The notes beneath the pieces are model-generated. The model saw only the letters and a program-made list of their open reading frames with translations, was not told where the DNA came from and did not search any database. DNA of 64,000 nt from Prunella strophiata (taxonomy: Eukaryota; Chordata; Aves; Passeriformes; Prunellidae), in NCBI GenBank assembly GCA_036583965.1, contig JAZBQD010000065.1, forward strand, positions 124,001 to 188,000, given 5' to 3'. Shown here piece after piece: positions 58,768-64,000 of this stretch; the first letter of the stretch is position 1; every line of letters begins with the position of its first letter. A program made the translations under genes and the position numbers.

Positions 58768-59436
58768 GTAAGCATTCCTTTCTTTTATACTCAGTAAGAA
58801 TATCTGGTTAGCTTCTGATTTGTAAATCAGAATGGTTGAGCTGGTAGACCAGATCTGGTCTGCCATCTGTTCAATGGAGATTTAGCTTTCTGGGGCAAGG
58901 TGTGCTGTTCCAAAAACTGAATGCGACTGCTGCCATGTTTGTTGGAAAATAATCTGTGGGTTTTCCTGCTTTGCTTCTCTCCCCTTCCACACAATTTTGG
59001 CAGAGCTGGGATACTTTTACCCATTAATTACTGCAGCAAAGCAGCCTATAAAGAAATTATCAGAATTAATTTTAATGCCCTTCTAGCTTGAACTACACAG
59101 CTTTTTCCATCACAACATTTTAGAATGTGTCTGTGTACTAGAATTTCTCTATCTTCTTCTTTCTAATTCCTTCCCATCAAGAGTAATTTCTTAACAAGAA
59201 GAGTACTTTGTGCTTTTCTGTGAGATGACCTCTGTTGCTTCTGTTTTCCCGAAATTTTTCTGGTAAATACTGTATCACAATGCAGGAACAATGGCATTTT
59301 TAGTTGGCTAGGCAGCACAAGTGGGATGTGAATTTTTCACATTTATAAAATATTGAACTAAAATTTATACTACAGTCTTAACTTCCTTGAGCAATATAGT
59401 TGCACTAGTTTATCTGATAAAACATTTTTTTGACAG
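58768..59436. other. Intron, no recognised feature
   Basis: 669-bp intron without insertion. Confidence 0.7.
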
Positions 59437-59608
59437 GGGGATGTTGAAGAAGATGAAGCTATTCCAGATAGTGAACAGGACATAAGACCTCGTTTTCATC
59501 GTTCGCGGACAGTAGCTCAGCCACATGAAGAAGATCGTATTGAAGATGATGATGATGATGACGACAATGATCTTGATGATGATGATACTATTTCTGACTG
59601 GAATTTAA
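59437..59608 (+). CDS. TNPO1: TNPO1 exon encoding the acidic H8 loop, residues ~320-377
   Basis: The exon is 172 nt, with acceptor ttttgacag ending at 59436 and donor gtatgt at 59609. It opens [20 protein letters not shown] and holds the long acidic H8 loop, which in transportin-1 is pushed into the cargo site when RanGTP binds, ejecting cargo (family knowledge). The acidic core is written by GAT/GAC runs (about 59544-59586), giving seven Asp, then NDL, then four Asp, before TISDWNL. The loop differs from recalled human sequence in the Glu/Asp mix and in PHEEDR. Confidence 0.95.
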
Positions 59609-59954
59609 GTATGTCAAAGTAATGTGTAAAATGTTTTAAAATATAGCTACTTGCATAATACAAGAACCACAGTAAACAGAGGAGTTTTTGTATAGGAATA
59701 CTGAGGCTTTGCTTTTGAATAGAAAATGAACTATCTGCTGATCTAATTGGTGTTTTGGACAGAGGGGGACTCTTTCAGGTGATGTTTTGGCTATATAACT
59801 TGAAAAATCTAGCCACCTCTAAACTTCTTTTGAATATGGCCAATAGAGCTGCAAACATCTACTAGATGCAATTCAACAGAAGCTTTGGATTTTGAATTTT
59901 AATTCTACAAGGTAATAAAAAACATGTATTACTGTTTACTTTAGTAAAAATTTT

Positions 59955-60544
59955 TGTGGTGGGTTGACCTTGGCTGGATGCCAGGTGCCTGCCAAGCCAC
60001 TCTATGACTCCCTTTCCAAGCTGGACAGGGGAGAGAAAATAAGATGGAAAACAACTAGTAGGTTGAGATAAGGCAGTTTACTAAAGCAAAAGTGAAAGTT
60101 AATGTGCACACAAAAAAAGAGGAAAACAAAATAGGTTTATTTTCTCCTTCCCATCAGTGACTGATGTTCAGCACCTTCCCAGAAGCAGGGCTTCAGCACT
60201 CATAGGGGTTGCTCCAGAAGGCAAACATTATAAATAATGAATGCCATCCCCTTCCTCCTCCCTCCCTTAGCTTTTATATCTGAGCTGACATCATATGGTA
60301 TGGGATATCCCTTTGGTCAGTTTGGGTCAGCTGGCCTGGCTGTGTCTCCTCACAGGATCTTACCCATCCCTACCCTACTGATGGGGAGTGGAATGTTGAG
60401 ACAGTGCTGATGCTATGCCAGCTCTGCTCAGCAGTAACCAAAACACTGGTGTGCAAACAACACTTTACCTGCTCCAAATGCAAAGCACAGCGCTGTGAGG
60501 GCTGCTATGGGGAAATAAACTCCAGCTCAGCCAGATCCAATACA
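59955..60544 (-). mobile_element. Solo LTR, TSD ATTTT/ATCTT
   Basis: TGTGGTGGGTTGACC...GATCCAATACA, 590 bp; ATTTT (59950-59954) and ATCTT (60545-60549) differ at one base. Minus strand TATAAAAGC (near 60270-60280). Distantly similar to the provirus B LTR. Confidence 0.8.
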
Positions 60545-60549
60545 ATCTT

Positions 60550-62051
60550 ACACATTGTTCTTATCTTAATAATGCTTTCTTTTAGTTCAGTCTTCCCTCT
60601 ATATCTGGTTTGTGTTCGATTTTTTTCTTCCTCCTACATGCTACTACTGACCAATATTACCAGTAGTTCAGACGTAGTACAGATGAATGTGCCTTGAAGC
60701 TTATGGATCAAACAATTTTGAGACATATCTAAATTTTAAAATAATACTAATACTGATAATACTGTTATTATTATTATAATTTAGAAGACAAAAAGCACAA
60801 ATATATTTTCCTTTGTAAAGTATCTTTTTTTATAGTTTTAAATTTATAACGCTATTCTTGTAGTCATTGTGTGTAGAGATCGCAGAATTAAATCAATATT
60901 TCTTGGAAAACATAACTGAAATGACAGAGGGTGCTCTGTGGTCCACAGTTTTGGTTAAGAAGATGAGGAAGCTAAAACTCTCTAGGAAAGAGAGAGAACA
61001 GAACAGTTAAGAAATCTGTTTTGATGTATATTATCTGTACTTGACAGAATTTGGATTATCTGAATTTCAGAATTGTATGCCCTGTTTCTTATCCAGTGTT
61101 CTATATTTGACTTCCAATTTGAACAGAGAGGAAATGTCAGCACAGCCTGACACAGCAGCATTGGTTACTAATGAGACCTGATTACTAAACATGGGAGTCC
61201 ACCTTTTTTTCCTCTAGTAGAAAGCTGAAACAGTCTAAGCTGAAGCAGCAGGTGCTGGTCTTGGGGCATCTGTGGTGTTTATTATTGTTTTTTAGTGGAG
61301 ATCTGCTCTGAATTGAGGGCTCATGTTTGGTTTTATTAAAACCTGTTGGATATCATCTAGAAGCAGAGTAGAAAAAATTTTGTATTTATTATCTATTCTA
61401 ATAGTTGCAACCTCCCAACTGAAAAACTGTCTGTGTCTTGCTTGGGCCCACTAGCAGTTTAGATCCAGTTTAGGAATTTTGCATGTTACATTTGCTATGT
61501 ATATTTTGCCTGATTACCTGTTTTGTATATACTTTTGTTTCAGTTGAATCAAAGAACTGAGATCATAATAAGCTGGAAAAAAAATACAGTGTAAATTCTG
61601 TAATACGAGCATTCTTTATAAATCCATCTTAGCATTATTTTTCTAGACTTGTCAGCCCCACAGCAGAAAACCAGAGTAAGGATTTTTGAATCATGTTTTG
61701 AAGCTGTTCTTTTATGAGCTTTTGTGTGCTAAAATATGAGTTTAAAAGCTTTCAAACAAATTTCAAAATAGTGTTCTTTGTATAGGTGCATCACAGAATT
61801 AGGAGTTAGCTCAGAGTAAAAGTCAGTAAATTTCTTTCAGTCTCTAGAGAGTGATGATTTTGACTTTTTTTTTTTTTGCTTTGAGACATAGGTCATGTTC
61901 CAACATTTTCTTTTTAATTGCTTGCTAGTCTTTTTTGGCTATTTCTCCTTAATTTCTTCAGTATGTTGCATTCATGTCACAGACCTTCCCTCTTTTGTAG
62001 TGTTACACCATCCTGAAATTATGTAGTGTATATAATGTTGCAATATAATGG
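60550..62051. other. Intron, no recognised feature
   Basis: AT-rich intronic DNA; nothing supported. Confidence 0.5.
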
Positions 62052-62275
62052 TGTGGTTCCTGTCTATCGGCAATGGAGAGAGGCAGGGAGACTGAGTTGT
62101 GGTGGTCAGAATCCAAATTTATTGTGGACTACATATGCTTATATACTATTCTAGGAAGGCTAGTAATTTTTTACTACAATGATTGGGTTAATCATCACAC
62201 AAACAAACTTATACATTTTGAAACATCTCTTGTTTGTAGAACTTGATTCAATCTTCTTGCTCTGTTTGTTCTTGC
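62052..62275 (-). mobile_element. Probable small LTR, ends uncertain
   Basis: On the minus strand TATATAAGC (from about 62137-62147) is followed by CACAATAAATTTGG (from about 62113-62126), the spacing of a compact LTR. The lower end may be TGTGGTTCCTGTCTATCG. No TSD found. Confidence 0.5.
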
Positions 62276-62490
62276 CAAGGCATCCTGATTATCAAAATCT
62301 CTTATGCTAATCAGGTCCAAAGTACATCACCTGTCAGTGAATGTTTTAATATCCCTAGTCTATAAGTCCTTGTAGTGGCTATAAAAATGCTGCAAAAATG
62401 GCTCTCTAAAAGCTATGGCTTTGTACCAGAGCACAATGGATCCCTGTGTATTGTAATGAAATTAAAGTATCTTTCCTCCTGATACCCTGG

Positions 62491-62850
62491 TGATGCCTAA
62501 AGAGGCTGACCTAGAACAGAGGCTAGGCAGAGTTAAAGTAGATATTTATTAAAAGGCCTTAATGGATACACCTTGGGCAGTACTAGAGCCTGGCCAGGGC
62601 TGGACCCAAGATGGTCACAAGAGGGATGACCAGTCACAAGTTTTCACACTTTTATAAGTTTTGGTTCATTTATATTTGGGTTAATTGTCCAATTACAGCT
62701 TCAGGTTATGAAGTCCCATCCTCCTGCTTTGCTCTCTTCAATTCACCATTGTTTATGCTTTTTGTGCCCAAAGCTGCAACAGTGTCCTTGGTTCTCAGGC
62801 TGGAAAAGGATTGTTTTGTCTAACTAAACTGTGAAGAGAACTTACTAACA
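62491..62850 (-). mobile_element. Probable LTR, ends approximate
   Basis: Minus strand: starts TGTTAGTAAGTTCTC, TATAAAAGTG near 62650, TTAATAAATATC near 62545, ends near ...GGCATCA. No matching TSD. Lies 165 bp upstream of the exon at 63016. Confidence 0.5.
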
Positions 62851-63005
62851 CTTAATATGAAGTTCAGAGCTACACACTAAGGCAGTACAGAATCTGAAAA
62901 ATATGAAAGATAAAACTTAAGGCATCACTGGCAGCTCAAAGTTAAAATGAGGATCATACTGTTTAACTACAACTGCTTGTAAAATAAGAAGATTAACATT
63001 GTTAA

Positions 63006-64000
<995 letters not shown>

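Overview
The window is vertebrate, and almost certainly bird. It has one split gene on the + strand, nine internal exons of TNPO1 (transportin-1 / karyopherin beta-2), sitting in introns packed with avian-type endogenous retroviruses (ERVs), solo LTRs and CR1 LINEs. No bacterial-style genes, CRISPR arrays, rRNA or tRNA genes were seen.

TNPO1: exons at 2574-2723, 38732-38838, 39402-39535, 47087-47168, 47858-47980, 53554-53672, 58707-58767, 59437-59608 and 63016-63168 join in frame (1101 nt, about 367 codons). They cover roughly residues 61-428 of the ~890-residue protein: HEAT repeats and the acidic H8 loop. All splice sites are AG/GT and no stop or frameshift was found, so the gene looks functional here. 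The first exons and the C-terminal half lie outside the window.

Repeats: by my boundaries about two thirds of the window is ERV or CR1. The first intron is 36 kb. Most of it is one old minus-strand ERVL-like provirus, 'provirus B' (3544-29469). It has matching outer LTRs, an AATAA target-site duplication (TSD) on both sides, a Lys-type primer-binding site (PBS) and a polypurine tract (PPT). Later insertions split it: an env-bearing provirus 'A' (gag, pro, pol and env pieces from about 17.6 kb down to 8.8 kb), a near-full-length CR1 (19601-23973), and solo LTRs that are themselves interrupted by other LTRs. 29.5-46.3 kb holds another CR1 and several solo LTRs, some nested two or three deep, most with exact 5- or 6-bp TSDs. 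From 47 kb on the DNA is ordinary intron with scattered CR1 pieces and a few LTRs.

Interpretation: TNPO1 lies on the Z chromosome in birds (human 5q13 homology). An intact TNPO1 buried in such ERV density suggests the female-specific W copy. This is inference and needs a Z/W or male/female comparison. The least expected features are the provirus-inside-provirus architecture and three retroelements that end 22-98 bp upstream of TNPO1 splice acceptors; in one of them CR1 sequence probably supplies part of the acceptor.
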